From Arthrobacter sp. fls2-241-R2A-200 (GTDB lineage: Bacteria > Actinomycetota > Actinomycetes > Actinomycetales > Micrococcaceae), in assembly GCF_030209745.1 (NCBI RefSeq), contig NZ_JARVRJ010000009.1, positions 248,001 through 312,000 on the forward strand: a DNA stretch of 64,000 bases. Reading direction: 5' to 3'. Of this stretch, positions 17,109 to 26,708 are shown piece after piece. The position numbers and the translations under genes are program-made. The notes beneath the pieces are model-generated. The model was not told the origin of the DNA, searched no databases, and worked only from the letters and a program-made list of their open reading frames with translations. The first letter of the stretch is position 1. Every line of letters begins with the position of its first letter.

Positions 17109-18239
17109 TTACTTGACGTCGGATGCCTTGTAGTAGCCCGAGTCAATGAGTTCCTTCTGGTAGTTGTCCTTGGTGATGATGACGGACTTCAGAAGGAAAG
17201 CCGGGACAACCTTGACCTTGTTGTTGTAGGTCTTGGTGTCGTTGGTTTCCGGTTGGCCCCCCTTGAGCACCGCGTCGACCATCTTCACGGCCTGCGCGCC
17301 AAGCTGGCGGGTGTCCTTGAAGATCGTGGAGTACTGCTCGCCGGCGATGATGGACTTCACCGAGCCCTTTTCGGCATCCTGTCCGGTGACAACCGGCAGG
17401 CTTCCGGTGGAGTAGCCACCCGTGCTGGTCAGCGCCGAAATGATGCCGATGGACAAGCCGTCATACGGAGACAGGACGCCGTTCAACTTGGTTCCGGAGC
17501 TGTAAGCGGAGGTGAGGATGTCTTCCATGCGCTTCTGTGCAACAGGGGCCTGCCAACGTAGGATCGCTGCCTGCTCAAACTTCACCTGGCCGCTGGGGAC
17601 CTTCAACGTGCCTGCATCCAGGTATGGCTTCAGGGTGTCCATGGCGCCGGTCCAGAAGAAGTTGGCGTTGTTGTCGTCCGGGCTTCCCGCGAACAGTTCA
17701 ACGTTGAACGGGCCTTTACCCGCTACCTTGTTGCCGCTCTTGTCCAGCAGACCAAGCCCGGTCAGCAAGGAGGTGGCCTGCTGGACACCAACGGTGTAGT
17801 TATCGAACGTGGTGTAGTAGTCAACGTTCGGCGTTCCGTTGATGAGGCGGTCATAGGCAATGACCTTGACGTTTTGTTCCTTGGCCTTGGCCAGGACATC
17901 GGTCAGCGTAGTGCCGTCAATCGCTGCGATGATGAGCGCTTTGGCGCCCTTCGTCAGCATGTTTTCGATCTGGGACACCTGGGTGGGGATGTCGTCATTG
18001 GCGAACTGCAGGTCAGTCTTGTAACCGAGGTCCTTCAGGGATTTCTCAACGTTGGCGCCATCGGCGATCCAACGCTCGGACGTCTGGGTGGGCATCGAAA
18101 TGCCGACCAAGGAATCGCTGGGCTTGGCGGTGCTGCTTGAGTCTGCAGCAGCCCCTCCGCGGCTTCCGCCACAGCCCGTGACTCCAACAGCCAGGGTCAG
18201 GACAACCGCTACGGTGCCCAGGAGTTTCTTCAATCTCAC
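17109..18239 (-). CDS. chvE: sugar-binding lipoprotein of the ABC importer (ChvE-like)
   Basis: 376-residue solute receptor. The lipobox VGVTGC places the lipid on Cys23. The mature part closely follows the ChvE family pattern: [47 protein letters not shown], and later [12 protein letters not shown]. The known Agrobacterium ChvE binds several aldoses and uronic acids, which fits the hexuronate genes just upstream. The GTG start at 18239 has AAGGAGAG eight bases upstream; the longer frame has no such site. It has its own promoter region with two LacI-type operators. Confidence 0.9.
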   Translation of the reverse strand: MRLKKLLGTVAVVLTLAVGVTGCGGSRGGAAADSSSTAKPSDSLVGISMPTQTSERWIADGANVEKSLKDLGYKTDLQFANDDIPTQVSQIENMLTKGAKALIIAAIDGTTLTDVLAKAKEQNVKVIAYDRLINGTPNVDYYTTFDNYTVGVQQATSLLTGLGLLDKSGNKVAGKGPFNVELFAGSPDDNNANFFWTGAMDTLKPYLDAGTLKVPSGQVKFEQAAILRWQAPVAQKRMEDILTSAYSSGTKLNGVLSPYDGLSIGIISALTSTGGYSTGSLPVVTGQDAEKGSVKSIIAGEQYSTIFKDTRQLGAQAVKMVDAVLKGGQPETNDTKTYNNKVKVVPAFLLKSVIITKDNYQKELIDSGYYKASDVK

Positions 18240-18371
18240 GTTGCTCTCCTTCCGCGGCAGCATCGCCGCGAACTCTGATGCAGCCGGAGCATCTGCGCGT
18301 CCGGCAAAGGTGAAGCTTTGTGTTCCGTGGCCCAGGGGTGCCACGTGCCACATCAAGGTAGTGCGAATGCC

Positions 18372-18389
18372 ATTGTGAACGCTAACAAT
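18372..18389. promoter_or_regulatory. LacI-type operator O1 overlapping the chvE promoter
   Basis: ATTGTGAACGCTAACAAT is an 18-bp imperfect palindrome (14 of 18 positions symmetric). On the minus strand it overlaps the -10 region (CACAAT) of a promoter whose -35, TTGACC, is at 18401-18396. Binding here would block chvE transcription. Confidence 0.75.
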
Positions 18390-18462
18390 ACCGCGGGTCA
18401 AGTGCTGCACATCACAAAATGGTTGCGGACCGTCACCGCAACTGCAGGTCTTGACGCGAAGG

Positions 18463-18480
18463 GTTGTTAGCGTTCACAAT
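18463..18480. promoter_or_regulatory. LacI-type operator O2, inverted copy of O1
   Basis: GTTGTTAGCGTTCACAAT matches O1 exactly over 17 bases in the opposite orientation, with its centre 91 bp away. It lies just past the manD stop. Two distant identical sites suggest repression by looping. Confidence 0.75.
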
Positions 18481-18501
18481 TTGATGGTTCGGCACACCTT
18501 C

Positions 18502-19731
18502 TCACCAGTCGTGAACAGTGCCGTCCACGAGGCGGTTGTAGGGCAGGTAGGCCTGCTGGTACGGGAACGCTGCGGCTGCTTCCTCGTTGAACTCGACGCC
18601 GATGCCGGGCTGGTCGCCGGGGTGCAGATAGCCGTCCTTGAAGGTCATGGACTGCTGGAACACCTCGTTGGTCTTGTCTGAGTGCTGCATATATTCCTGG
18701 ATGCCATAGTTGTGGATGGCCAGGCCCACGTGCAGTTGGGCGGCGAAGCCCACCGGGGAGATGTCGGTGGGCCCGTGGAAGCCCGATTTGATCTGGTACT
18801 GGGCGGCGAAGTCCATGACTTTCTTCAAGGGCGAGATGCCACCGAAGTGCGTTGAGGCTGCCCGCACGTAGTCGATCAACTGTTCCTTGATGAGCGTCTG
18901 GTAGTCCCACACGGTGTTGAATATTTCGCCGATGGCCAGAGGAGTTGTGGTGTGTTGGCGGACCAGGCGCAGGCCTTCCTGGTTCTCGGCCGGTGTGCAG
19001 TCTTCCAGCCAAAAGAGGTCATAGGGCTCCAGAGCTTTGCCGAGTTTGGCTGCCTGGATGGGCGTCATGCGGTGATGTCCGTCGTGGAGCAGCGGGATTT
19101 CGGGGCCGAACTCATTGCGGACAGCCTCGAACACGGTGGGCAGGTGGCGGAGGTAGGCGCGGGTGTCCCAATCCTCTTCCAAGGGGAAGTTGCCACGTCC
19201 GGCAGGCTCGTAGTCGTAGCGTTCACCGGAGGCCTGTGCCTGCGCGGCCACCCCATAGACGGCCTTGATGCCCGGGACGGCGGTCTGGATGCGGATGGAC
19301 TTATAGCCCAGCTCAAGATGTTCGCGGACGGAGTCGAACAAGGACGGGATGTCGGATCCGGAGGCATGCCCGTAAGCACGCAGTCCGTTCCGGGAAGCAC
19401 CGCCTAAAAGTTGGTACACCGGCATACCGGCAACCTTGCCCTTGATGTCCCACAAGGCCATGTCGACGGCGGCGATGGCCGCCATGGTCACCGGGCCGCG
19501 GCGCCAATACGAACTGCGGTAGAGGAACTGCCAGGTGTCCTCGATCCGGTGCGGGTCCTTGCCGATCAACAACTGTGCAACGTGTTCTTTGAGGTACGCG
19601 GCAACGGCGAGCTCACGGCCGTTGAGTGTGGCGTCGCCAATGCCTGTGACGCCGTCCTCCGTGGTGATGCGGAGCGTTACAAAGTTGCGGGAGGGGCTGG
19701 TCACGAAGACTTCAGCGGCGACGATTTTCAT
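18502..19731 (-). CDS. manD: D-mannonate dehydratase (enolase superfamily, ManD/RspA type)
   Basis: 409-residue enolase-superfamily enzyme converting D-mannonate to 2-keto-3-deoxygluconate. The family landmarks are LLHDGHHRM (metal ligand Asp217), [11 protein letters not shown] (Glu243), TTPLAIGE (Glu269), STHFGGIS and SGFHGPTD (His319). The extended [15 protein letters not shown] region is typical of ManD. It is unrelated to UxuA, the classical mannonate dehydratase, which is absent here. Not all RspA/ManD homologues are efficient dehydratases, but uxuB and uxaC directly upstream support this role. It lies 23 bases after uxuB. Confidence 0.88.
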   Translation of the reverse strand: MKIVAAEVFVTSPSRNFVTLRITTEDGVTGIGDATLNGRELAVAAYLKEHVAQLLIGKDPHRIEDTWQFLYRSSYWRRGPVTMAAIAAVDMALWDIKGKVAGMPVYQLLGGASRNGLRAYGHASGSDIPSLFDSVREHLELGYKSIRIQTAVPGIKAVYGVAAQAQASGERYDYEPAGRGNFPLEEDWDTRAYLRHLPTVFEAVRNEFGPEIPLLHDGHHRMTPIQAAKLGKALEPYDLFWLEDCTPAENQEGLRLVRQHTTTPLAIGEIFNTVWDYQTLIKEQLIDYVRAASTHFGGISPLKKVMDFAAQYQIKSGFHGPTDISPVGFAAQLHVGLAIHNYGIQEYMQHSDKTNEVFQQSMTFKDGYLHPGDQPGIGVEFNEEAAAAFPYQQAYLPYNRLVDGTVHDW

Positions 19732-19754
19732 GGTTGAGGGTCCTTCCGGGGGTT

Positions 19755-21113
19755 CTAAGAGCGGGCAATCGTGGCGGTCATAGCGTCCTGCAGCCCACGT
19801 AGCTGCCCCACCAAGTCACGGTCCTGGGCAAGCTCAGGGCTGAGCAGCGCCAGCAGCGCAGTGCATCGGGCTTCGCCGTCGAGCGTTAGGGCGTGCCTGA
19901 TGTCTCCGGCGAGTGGGTCCTGGAACTCAGCCGTTGTGGCTACGTACGTCATCCAGGCGGAGATCATGCGGGCCGCGGCGTCGCCGGAGCGGCCCGCGGC
20001 GCGTTCGGCGGCCAGAACCGGCAGTGCTCGCATGCGGAGTTTCGCCGTTCCGTCCGCCGCGATCTGGGACAGCATGTGGGCGATCCTGGCGTTTCCAAAG
20101 CGCTCCAGCAGGGCCTGCCGATACTCGGGGATGGCCAAGGCGTCATCGGTAAGGTGCCGCGCAGCCTCGTCCCAGAACGACTCAACTGCGTCGCGGCATA
20201 CGGCGTCGGACAGAGCCTCGGCGACGGTCGCGTGACCTCGCACTTGCCCGGCGTAGGCGAGGATCGAATGCGCCCCGTTGAGCAGCCACAGCTTGCGGTT
20301 CTCGTACGGTTCGAGGTTGTCCACGAAGACGGCCCCGGCGTCCTCCCACTGTGGCCGACCCGCCGGAAAGTCACCACTGAGGATCCAGTTGTGGAACGGT
20401 TCAGCCACCACTGCTGCCTCGTCCCGGTACCCACAATTGTCGGCAACCGAGGCCAGGTCCGCCGCCGTGGTCCGCGGAGTGATGCGGTCAACGGACGTGC
20501 TGACGAAACTGACGTTCCCGTCAATCCAAACGGCCAAGGCAGGGTCACGTGCTTCGGCGAGCGCGCGAACGGCGTGACGGGCCACGCTTCCGTTGTCGGC
20601 CAGGTTGTCGCAACTGACGACGGCGATCGGTCCGCTGCCTGCGTCCCTGCGGGCGGCGAGCGCAGCCACCAAGCGGGCGATCGGCGTCGACGACGAACCG
20701 ACAGAACCGACAGAACCGGCAGAACCGTCCACCGCGTATGCCGCCTCCGTGATGGTCAGGGTGACGATTGCCGTGCCAGGTGCCGCGACCAGCTCCGCCA
20801 AGCGTCCGACGTCGGCCGCGTCCACCGCTTCGACGATGCTCCCGATAACCTCGTAGGAGTCCCCGGTCGCGGAACGCTCCACCAGCGTGAACAGTCCGTC
20901 CTGTTCGGCCAGGGTGTCCGCGGCCTTGGGGCTTCGTCCCGTGAATGCTGCGATCCCCCAGTCCGCGGCATCCCCGGCATGCTGGGTGTACCAGGCCTGG
21001 TGTGAGCGGTGGAATGCGCCCAACCCAAGGTGCACGATCCGCACCGGAGCCTTGGGGGCCGATTGGAGGGACCGGTCCAGCCGTGGGAGTTCTGATCTTG
21101 GCTCGGCACTCAT
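19755..21113 (-). CDS. uxuB: fructuronate reductase / mannitol dehydrogenase family
   Basis: 452 residues of the polyol-specific long-chain dehydrogenase family. The N-terminal NAD site is [20 protein letters not shown] (24-43). [11 protein letters not shown] and the C-terminal [10 protein letters not shown] region are conserved. It should reduce D-fructuronate to D-mannonate with NADH. Its ATG overlaps the uxaC stop as ATGA. An in-frame 9-bp repeat adds a Gly/Ser/Val stretch ([12 protein letters not shown]) near residue 130. Tagaturonate reductase is an alternative, but the downstream mannonate dehydratase favours UxuB. Confidence 0.88.
   Translation of the reverse strand: MSAEPRSELPRLDRSLQSAPKAPVRIVHLGLGAFHRSHQAWYTQHAGDAADWGIAAFTGRSPKAADTLAEQDGLFTLVERSATGDSYEVIGSIVEAVDAADVGRLAELVAAPGTAIVTLTITEAAYAVDGSAGSVGSVGSSSTPIARLVAALAARRDAGSGPIAVVSCDNLADNGSVARHAVRALAEARDPALAVWIDGNVSFVSTSVDRITPRTTAADLASVADNCGYRDEAAVVAEPFHNWILSGDFPAGRPQWEDAGAVFVDNLEPYENRKLWLLNGAHSILAYAGQVRGHATVAEALSDAVCRDAVESFWDEAARHLTDDALAIPEYRQALLERFGNARIAHMLSQIAADGTAKLRMRALPVLAAERAAGRSGDAAARMISAWMTYVATTAEFQDPLAGDIRHALTLDGEARCTALLALLSPELAQDRDLVGQLRGLQDAMTATIARS
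20695..20727. repeat. 9-bp in-frame repeat inside uxuB
   Basis: Units of ACAGAACCG recur at 20701 and 20710, with a variant GCAGAACCG at 20719 and a partial copy before them. Because nine is a multiple of three, copy changes insert or delete three residues in a surface-loop-like Gly/Ser stretch. Confidence 0.8.
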
Positions 21114-22504
21114 AGTTTGAAGACCCGCCTCGGTGCAGTGTCGACGACGTCGACGATCAGCTCGTGCGCGCGGTCCTCGCTGATCCGGTGCTCGGCAACC
21201 AGGCGTGCCAGGAACGAGGCCTCGATCCTGCGGGACGCATTGTGCCGAGCCGGGATGGAACAGAAAGCCCGGGTGTCATCGATAAAGCCCGAAGTCCGGG
21301 AGAAGCCGGCGGTCTCGGTGACAGCGGACCGGAAGCGCAGCATGGCATCGGGGGCGTCAAGGAACCACCACGGAGCACCCACGTAGACAGACGGGTAAAA
21401 GCCCGCCAGCGGCGCGAGCTCGCGCGAGAAGACCGTCTCATCCAAGGTGAACAACACCAGGTGGAAGTCCTTCGCGGTCCCAAAGTCCTGGAGCAAGGGG
21501 CGGACCGCTTCGGTGTAATTGACCGCGAACGGTATGTCGTTGCCGGTATCGCCGCCGAAGGCCTCGAAGGTGGGACCGTGGTGGTTCCGGAAGGAGCCCG
21601 GATGGAGGGTCATGACCAGGCCGTCCTCCACCGACATCCGGGCCATTTGATACATCATGTGCGCCTCGAAGGCGTCACGGTCTTGGGCATTTGCCGTGCC
21701 GGCCAGGGCCCGTTCAAAGAGTCCCTCGGCGTCGGCGGCGTCGAGTTTCAGGGTGGCGGGCGTACGGACGCCGTGATCAGCGGACACTGCCCCGTGCTCC
21801 ACGAAATACCGGCGCCGGTTTTCCAGTGCGGTGATGTAGCCGCGGTAGCCCTTGCCGCCGTCGGACGCTTCGCTGATAAGCCGCTCCACGTTGGCCGCCC
21901 ATGACGGGTGCGCGATGTTCACGTACGCGTCCGGACGGAACGTGGGAAGGACGCGGCCGTGAAAAGAGGGATCGGTTGCAAGCGCCCGATGGCTGGCCAA
22001 GTCATCCAAGGGATCATCGGTGGTGGCAAGGACTTCAATATTGAAGTCCTTGAACAGTTCCCGCGGCCGGAACCCGGGCTCGGCGAGTTTTGCCGAGATC
22101 GCGTCGAAGCTGGCATCTGCCGTTTCCGCGCTCAGCTCCCCTGGCAGCCCGAAGACCGTCTGGAACTGCGTCCTCAGCCAGTACCCGGAGGCGGTCCCAT
22201 CAAAAAGCGGCCACGCCCGGCAGAACTGCCGCCAGATCTCCCGCGCACCGGCGTCGGGTTGAAGCCGGTCCATCCCGATTCCGGACGCATGGATCAGACG
22301 TGTGACGTAGTGGTCCGGAGTGACCAGGAGGGCGGCAGGGTCCGGGAACGGAGTGTCCTTTTGGAGCACTGACGCGTCCACATGGCCATGAGGCGAAATG
22401 ATCGGGAGGTCCTGGACGCGCTCAAGCAAGGAGTGCGCGATCCGCCGCGTTCCCGGGTCTGCAGGAAGGAGACGGTCGGGGTGGGTGGCTAGGGACTCTG
22501 GCAT
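21110..22504 (-). CDS. uxaC: uronate (glucuronate) isomerase
   Basis: 464-residue amidohydrolase-superfamily isomerase that interconverts D-glucuronate with D-fructuronate (and galacturonate with tagaturonate). The N-terminal metal motif is SPHGHVD (37-43). MTLHPGSFRNHH, GAPWWFLDAPDAM and FSRTSGFIDDTRAFCSIPARH are characteristic of UxaC. It starts three bases after the stop of the upstream epimerase gene and overlaps uxuB by ATGA, so it is tightly coupled in the operon. It provides the entry step of the hexuronate route. Confidence 0.92.
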   Translation of the reverse strand: MPESLATHPDRLLPADPGTRRIAHSLLERVQDLPIISPHGHVDASVLQKDTPFPDPAALLVTPDHYVTRLIHASGIGMDRLQPDAGAREIWRQFCRAWPLFDGTASGYWLRTQFQTVFGLPGELSAETADASFDAISAKLAEPGFRPRELFKDFNIEVLATTDDPLDDLASHRALATDPSFHGRVLPTFRPDAYVNIAHPSWAANVERLISEASDGGKGYRGYITALENRRRYFVEHGAVSADHGVRTPATLKLDAADAEGLFERALAGTANAQDRDAFEAHMMYQMARMSVEDGLVMTLHPGSFRNHHGPTFEAFGGDTGNDIPFAVNYTEAVRPLLQDFGTAKDFHLVLFTLDETVFSRELAPLAGFYPSVYVGAPWWFLDAPDAMLRFRSAVTETAGFSRTSGFIDDTRAFCSIPARHNASRRIEASFLARLVAEHRISEDRAHELIVDVVDTAPRRVFKL

Positions 22505-22507
22505 GGA

Positions 22508-23440
22508 TCAGCCTTTCGGGGTGGAACCGGCGGAAACGTGTTCGCTTCGGTTGACGTTCAACCCCGCGAGTTCAGCTGCGCGCCGCAAGAAGGTGAGGTT
22601 TCCGGCCGTGCGCTCTGCGAGGGGAACATCAGTGGAGAAATCCTCCACAGTCACCCAATCGTCGTAACCCACCGCGGCAAGGGCCCTGAAATAGTCCAGG
22701 ACGCTCCCCTGACCTTCGGCCAGCGGCGCCCACTCGTTCACCCAAACAGCGGCACCAGCCTCGTCGAGGTCCCCGGTGCGGATCCAGCGCGCGTTCTTCA
22801 CGTGGATGTGGGCCAGGTACGGCCCCAGCAGCTCCAGGGCAGGCAATGGGGACTCCCAACCTTCGATCAGCAGGTTCCCGAGGTCGTGGATGACCCCGAC
22901 ATGGCGAGGGTCCAGGCCTTCAAGGAGCCGGCGGGCAGAGGACGCCGAGGCTGTCACGCTCCCATGGTGCAGTTCAACGAGGGCCTTCACTCCGTGGTGG
23001 GCGGCCCGTTCGGCCACCCATTTGTAGTGTTCCCTGGTGGAATCGAAGAGTTCCGGGTAGGACAAGCCAGTGGGTTCCTGACCGCCCATGGTCGAGTTGC
23101 CCAGGGGAAGGACGTTCACCCTGACTTGGCGGGCACCCAAGGCTGCGGTTGCGGCAAGAACGCTCTCGACGTCGTCGTGGTTGTCACAGCGGGCGTACCC
23201 GCCCAGGCCCGAGTACTCCAGACCCGCGCCGGAGGTGATCCTTGCGATCTCGGGAACTGAATCGAGAAGGCCCGTCATGGGCCAGGTGGCCTTGTTCCCG
23301 GCCCAGAATCCCGGCGTTGGAGCGTCGTTCTGGTCAATGACGCGCCATTCGATTCCGTCCCAGCCTTGGGCTGCGAGTTCCGTGGCGGCCTCCTGGGGAG
23401 TCCATTCCGGCGTCGAGGCTGTAAAGACTGAGAACTTCAT
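22508..23440 (-). CDS. sugar phosphate isomerase/epimerase-like TIM-barrel protein
   Basis: 310 residues of the xylose-isomerase-like TIM-barrel (AP endonuclease 2) family. Likely metal or acid residues lie in VELHHGSV, GVIHDLGNL, HIHVKNAR and WVTVEDFSTD, the usual strand ends of this fold. The reaction cannot be named; homologues act on keto-sugars and inositol derivatives. Its ATG overlaps the stop of the Gfo/Idh gene as ATGA. Placement before uxaC suggests a step that feeds a modified uronate or uronide into the pathway. Confidence 0.8.
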   Translation of the reverse strand: MKFSVFTASTPEWTPQEAATELAAQGWDGIEWRVIDQNDAPTPGFWAGNKATWPMTGLLDSVPEIARITSGAGLEYSGLGGYARCDNHDDVESVLAATAALGARQVRVNVLPLGNSTMGGQEPTGLSYPELFDSTREHYKWVAERAAHHGVKALVELHHGSVTASASSARRLLEGLDPRHVGVIHDLGNLLIEGWESPLPALELLGPYLAHIHVKNARWIRTGDLDEAGAAVWVNEWAPLAEGQGSVLDYFRALAAVGYDDWVTVEDFSTDVPLAERTAGNLTFLRRAAELAGLNVNRSEHVSAGSTPKG

Positions 23441-24627
23441 GCTGTGACCCCTTCAAAGTTGCCGGTGCTTACTTCAACGTCGTTGTATTTTCCTTCCAGC
23501 ACGTCCGCGATCAGGACCGAACGGCCGAGCGTTGCCGAAACGTAGAGCGCCCGAACAGTGGCGAGGGCCATGACGGCGTCCTGGACGGTGACTCCCGGGG
23601 GACGGCCGTTGAGGATGGCATCCACCACATCCCGGTACTGGCGGATGTGGCCGGCGGGATACACGGTGGGGTCCAAGTTGGGATCCGTTGGCGGCTCAGG
23701 GAATTTTGCCAGCTCGGCCTCGGCCTGGTTGCCGCCACCTCGGATTCCCATGGGCCCGCTGTCGGCATCGCCCTCGGGATCGGCAGCATGGAAGTACTCC
23801 AGGTTGTCGTTGTCGATCACAGCCGAGCCCTTGCTGCCCATGATCTGCAACCGGACGGTCAGTCCAGGGTAGGCCGCCGTGGTGGCGTGCAGAACGGCCA
23901 GAGCGCCAGATTCGAACGCCACAGTGGCAACAGCGGTGTCTTCAACTTCCACGTCTGTGTGAGCAAGGAGCGCGGTCTTGGCGTTGATTTCGATGGGGCG
24001 TCCAAGGAACCACAGCAACAGGTCAACGGTGTGGACGCCTTGGTTCATCACGGCGCCACCGCCGTCCATTGCCCAGGTCCCGCGCCACGCGCCCGAGTCG
24101 TAATAGCCCTGGCTTCGATACCAGCTGACCGAGGCGATGGCCGAGGTTAGCCGGCCAAAACGGCCGTCGCGGCGTGCCTGGTCCACCACAACGCTCGCTG
24201 GGTCGAAGCGATGCTGGCTGATGACGCTGGCAACGAGTCCCTTCTCCCCAGCAGCTTTGGCCGCTGCAAGGATCTCGTCCGCACGGTCAAGGTTCACATC
24301 AAGGGGCTTTTCGATGACGACGTGTTTGCCCGCCTCGAGTACTTCCAGGGCCTGCTGGATGTGCAGTCCGCTGGGGGTAGCTATGACCACGAGGTCGACG
24401 TCGGCGCCCGCCAACGCTTCCTGCAGGGTGCCGAAAGTGGCGGGGCGTGATGAGCCGCCGTCGTCCAGGTACTGCGCAAGGGCTTCCGCTGCCTCGGGGA
24501 TCTCGTCCACGAGGGCTGTGATGCGGAGACCGGGAAGTTCACCGACGGCTGCGGCGTGCGTCCGGCCGATGTTCCCGCAACCTGCGATGGCAACGTTGAT
24601 TGTTGTGTCTGGTGTGTTGGTGCTCAC
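23437..24627 (-). CDS. Gfo/Idh/MocA-family NAD(P)-dependent oxidoreductase
   Basis: 396 residues. The Rossmann motif is VAIAGCGNIGRTH (12-24), followed by VVIATPSGLH and the family's catalytic Lys in VVIEKPLDVN. The C-terminal alpha/beta sheet domain includes MDGGGAVMNQGVHTVDLLLW. It probably oxidises or reduces a cyclic sugar or sugar acid; the substrate is not readable. The start is GTG at 24627, overlapping the upstream stop as GTGA. It is flanked on both sides by TIM-barrel isomerases in one operon, a pattern seen in catabolism of unusual sugars and glycosides. Confidence 0.88.
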   Translation of the reverse strand: MSTNTPDTTINVAIAGCGNIGRTHAAAVGELPGLRITALVDEIPEAAEALAQYLDDGGSSRPATFGTLQEALAGADVDLVVIATPSGLHIQQALEVLEAGKHVVIEKPLDVNLDRADEILAAAKAAGEKGLVASVISQHRFDPASVVVDQARRDGRFGRLTSAIASVSWYRSQGYYDSGAWRGTWAMDGGGAVMNQGVHTVDLLLWFLGRPIEINAKTALLAHTDVEVEDTAVATVAFESGALAVLHATTAAYPGLTVRLQIMGSKGSAVIDNDNLEYFHAADPEGDADSGPMGIRGGGNQAEAELAKFPEPPTDPNLDPTVYPAGHIRQYRDVVDAILNGRPPGVTVQDAVMALATVRALYVSATLGRSVLIADVLEGKYNDVEVSTGNFEGVTA

Positions 24628-25472
24628 TTGGTCTCCACTCCGGCTTCGTTCAAAACTTTGGCAAACGCCCTTGCTGCAATGCCGAACGCAGTAGGTCCGG
24701 AAAAGCCCCCCAGCCCGTGCGCCCCGGCCAGATGCGGCTCAAGGCTGGCGAAACCCACGAATCCGTCTGCTTTCAGCGCCTCCACCGTGCGCAGCAGGTC
24801 GCCGTCGCCCTCACCTGCCGGAACCACGACGCCGTCGGCGAACCGTGCGTCCTTGACCTGCAGGTACTCCAGGTGCGGACGCAGTTTCGCATAGGCTTCC
24901 TCGAACGGTTTGACGCCCACCTGGACGAAATTCGCCGGATCCCACGCCACCTTCAACGCCGGGGATGCCACGGACTCGATGATGTCCAGGACGCGATCCG
25001 GGGTATCGCCAAAAATGTCTTTCTCGTTCTCGTGCAGCAGCACCACGTTCTCTTCTTCGGCTACCGCAGCCAGCGCACGCATCCGCTCGAGGACGTCATC
25101 CCGGATGCTTTCCACCGCCACGTTCTCTCCGTAGTAGAACGAGAAGATCCGGATGTAGCGCGCGCCCAGGACGTGGGCAGCGTTGGCCGCGCGCCGCAGC
25201 CGTTCCACTTCGTGCTCAACGGGCAGGGTCACGTCCACCTTGCCGATGGGCGAGGCAATGGCAGAGACTCCCATGCCTGCGGCGTCAAGGAGTTCCTTCA
25301 ACGCCCTGAGCTGCTGTGCGTCGAGGTCCACGATGTTGGTTCCCCAGGCGCTGCGTACTTCGATGTGGTTGGCCCCCAAAGCCTGCAGCACCGCGATCTG
25401 CTGGGCGGGGTCGTCATTGATTTCGTCTCCAAAGCCCGACAACGTCCACTCAACTTTTGCTGGATCTGTCAT
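24624..25472 (-). CDS. sugar phosphate isomerase/epimerase-like TIM-barrel protein, first gene of the operon
   Basis: 282 residues of the same TIM-barrel superfamily as the gene at 22508 but only distantly similar. Candidate metal ligands are in LLHENEKDIFG, KVAWDPANF, YLQVKDARF and FASLEPHL. ATG 25472 is preceded by GGAGGAG. It is the promoter-proximal gene of the six-gene hexuronate block, facing a divergent LacI regulator across a 147-bp control region. The substrate is unknown. Confidence 0.8.
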   Translation of the reverse strand: MTDPAKVEWTLSGFGDEINDDPAQQIAVLQALGANHIEVRSAWGTNIVDLDAQQLRALKELLDAAGMGVSAIASPIGKVDVTLPVEHEVERLRRAANAAHVLGARYIRIFSFYYGENVAVESIRDDVLERMRALAAVAEEENVVLLHENEKDIFGDTPDRVLDIIESVASPALKVAWDPANFVQVGVKPFEEAYAKLRPHLEYLQVKDARFADGVVVPAGEGDGDLLRTVEALKADGFVGFASLEPHLAGAHGLGGFSGPTAFGIAARAFAKVLNEAGVETK

Positions 25473-25557
25473 GGTTATTTGACTCCTCCGGCGGTCAAGC
25501 CGCCCACTGCGTACGTCACAGGGCTTGGCCTTGAGTCTAGGAGTAGGCAAACCGTGC

Positions 25558-25571
25558 GGCAATCGTTTGCC
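25558..25571. promoter_or_regulatory. LacI-type operator in the divergent promoter region
   Basis: GGCAATCGTTTGCC is palindromic except for one pair (consensus GGCAAWCGWTTGCC), with further GGCAA half-sites at 25546 and on the other side. It lies between the hexuronate operon and the divergent LacI gene, where it could control both. Confidence 0.65.
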
Positions 25572-25619
25572 AAAAGTTGCCAAGGATGGTGCAATGGGCT
25601 CACCTTCGAAAGGCTCACC

Positions 25620-26645
25620 ATGGCAGATGCACCAACGCGGCACACCGGAACAGCACCAACCATTCGCGACGTCGCTGCGCTCGCCGGCGTGGCCACCTCC
25701 ACCGTGTCCCGGGCACTGTCCAACCCGGACCGCGTCAATCGCGTGACGCGCGAACGGATCGAGAAGATCGCTGCGGAGCTGAATTACGTTCCGAGCTCGC
25801 AGGCCCGGGGGCTGAGTTCGGGGCGTACCAATGCCATCGCCCTGCTGGTCCCCGACGTCACGAATCCGTTCTATTTCGACATCATCCGAGGCACGCAGAA
25901 CCAACTCAAGGCCGCCGGCTATACCCAGTTGTTGGTGGACACTGAAGAATCCGCGGAGATGGAAGCCGACACCCTGCGCAAGATGCAGCGAACAGCTGAC
26001 GGGTTCATTCTCGCCGCGTCCCGCCTTTCGGACGCCACGTTGGCCGAGGCTGCAGCCAACCAGGCAATCGTGACCATCAACCGCTCCTCTTCCTACGCCC
26101 CGACGGTCATGATCGACACGCCAGGAGCCGTGATCCAGGCGCTCGAACACCTCACCTCGTTGGGCCATTCCAGGATTTGCTACGTGGGCGGACCGTCGTC
26201 GTCATGGTCCAATGCCAAACGGTGGAAAACGTTCGACGACGAGACCCGGGACCGCGGGCTCACCACGTCCCGCGTGGGCCCGTTCGCCCCCAAGATGACG
26301 TCCGGTGCCGCCGCGGCTGACGCTGCTGTCCGTACTGGGGCCACCGCATGCATCGTCTTCAACGACCTGCTGGCCATCGGGATGCTGCAGCGGCTCCGCG
26401 AGCGCGGCATCCGCGTTCCCGAAGACATGAGCATCGTTGGCTGTGACGACATTTTCGGGGCAGACTTTTGCAACCCGCCCTTGACCACCATGGCCTCGCC
26501 CATCGAACAGGCCGGACGCGTTGCGGTGTCCATGCTGCTGGCACAGTTGGGTCCCCTGCGTTCGGCCTCGAGTCGGCGCTTGGCGGTCATGCCCACCCAC
26601 CTGACCGTGCGCGGATCGACAGGTTCGGCTCCCCAGCAGGGCTGA
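25620..26645 (+). CDS. LacI-family regulator, divergent from the hexuronate operon
   Basis: 341 residues. The HTH TIRDVAALAGVATSTVSRAL occupies ~14-33, with the hinge at VPSSQARGLSSGRT and an effector domain containing ALLVPDVTNPFYFDII and NDLLAIGMLQRLRERGIRVP. The ATG has AAAGG upstream; the open frame extends far upstream on the same strand, but that part lies opposite the epimerase gene and carries no family similarity. It probably represses the 25472-18502 operon and itself through the palindrome at 25558. It is distinct from the LacI at 14032. Confidence 0.9.
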   Translation: MADAPTRHTGTAPTIRDVAALAGVATSTVSRALSNPDRVNRVTRERIEKIAAELNYVPSSQARGLSSGRTNAIALLVPDVTNPFYFDIIRGTQNQLKAAGYTQLLVDTEESAEMEADTLRKMQRTADGFILAASRLSDATLAEAAANQAIVTINRSSSYAPTVMIDTPGAVIQALEHLTSLGHSRICYVGGPSSSWSNAKRWKTFDDETRDRGLTTSRVGPFAPKMTSGAAAADAAVRTGATACIVFNDLLAIGMLQRLRERGIRVPEDMSIVGCDDIFGADFCNPPLTTMASPIEQAGRVAVSMLLAQLGPLRSASSRRLAVMPTHLTVRGSTGSAPQQG

Positions 26646-26708
26646 CGTCCACGAGACTTCACGCAATATGGTTGAGCGGCATGGACCGCGCTGGCTAGTG
26701 TGGAACAC

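Noticed and set aside
24600..25619. Extension of the LacI frame 340 codons upstream
   Set aside because: It runs antisense through the epimerase gene. The LacI HTH begins a few residues after ATG 25620, which is the standard N-terminus.
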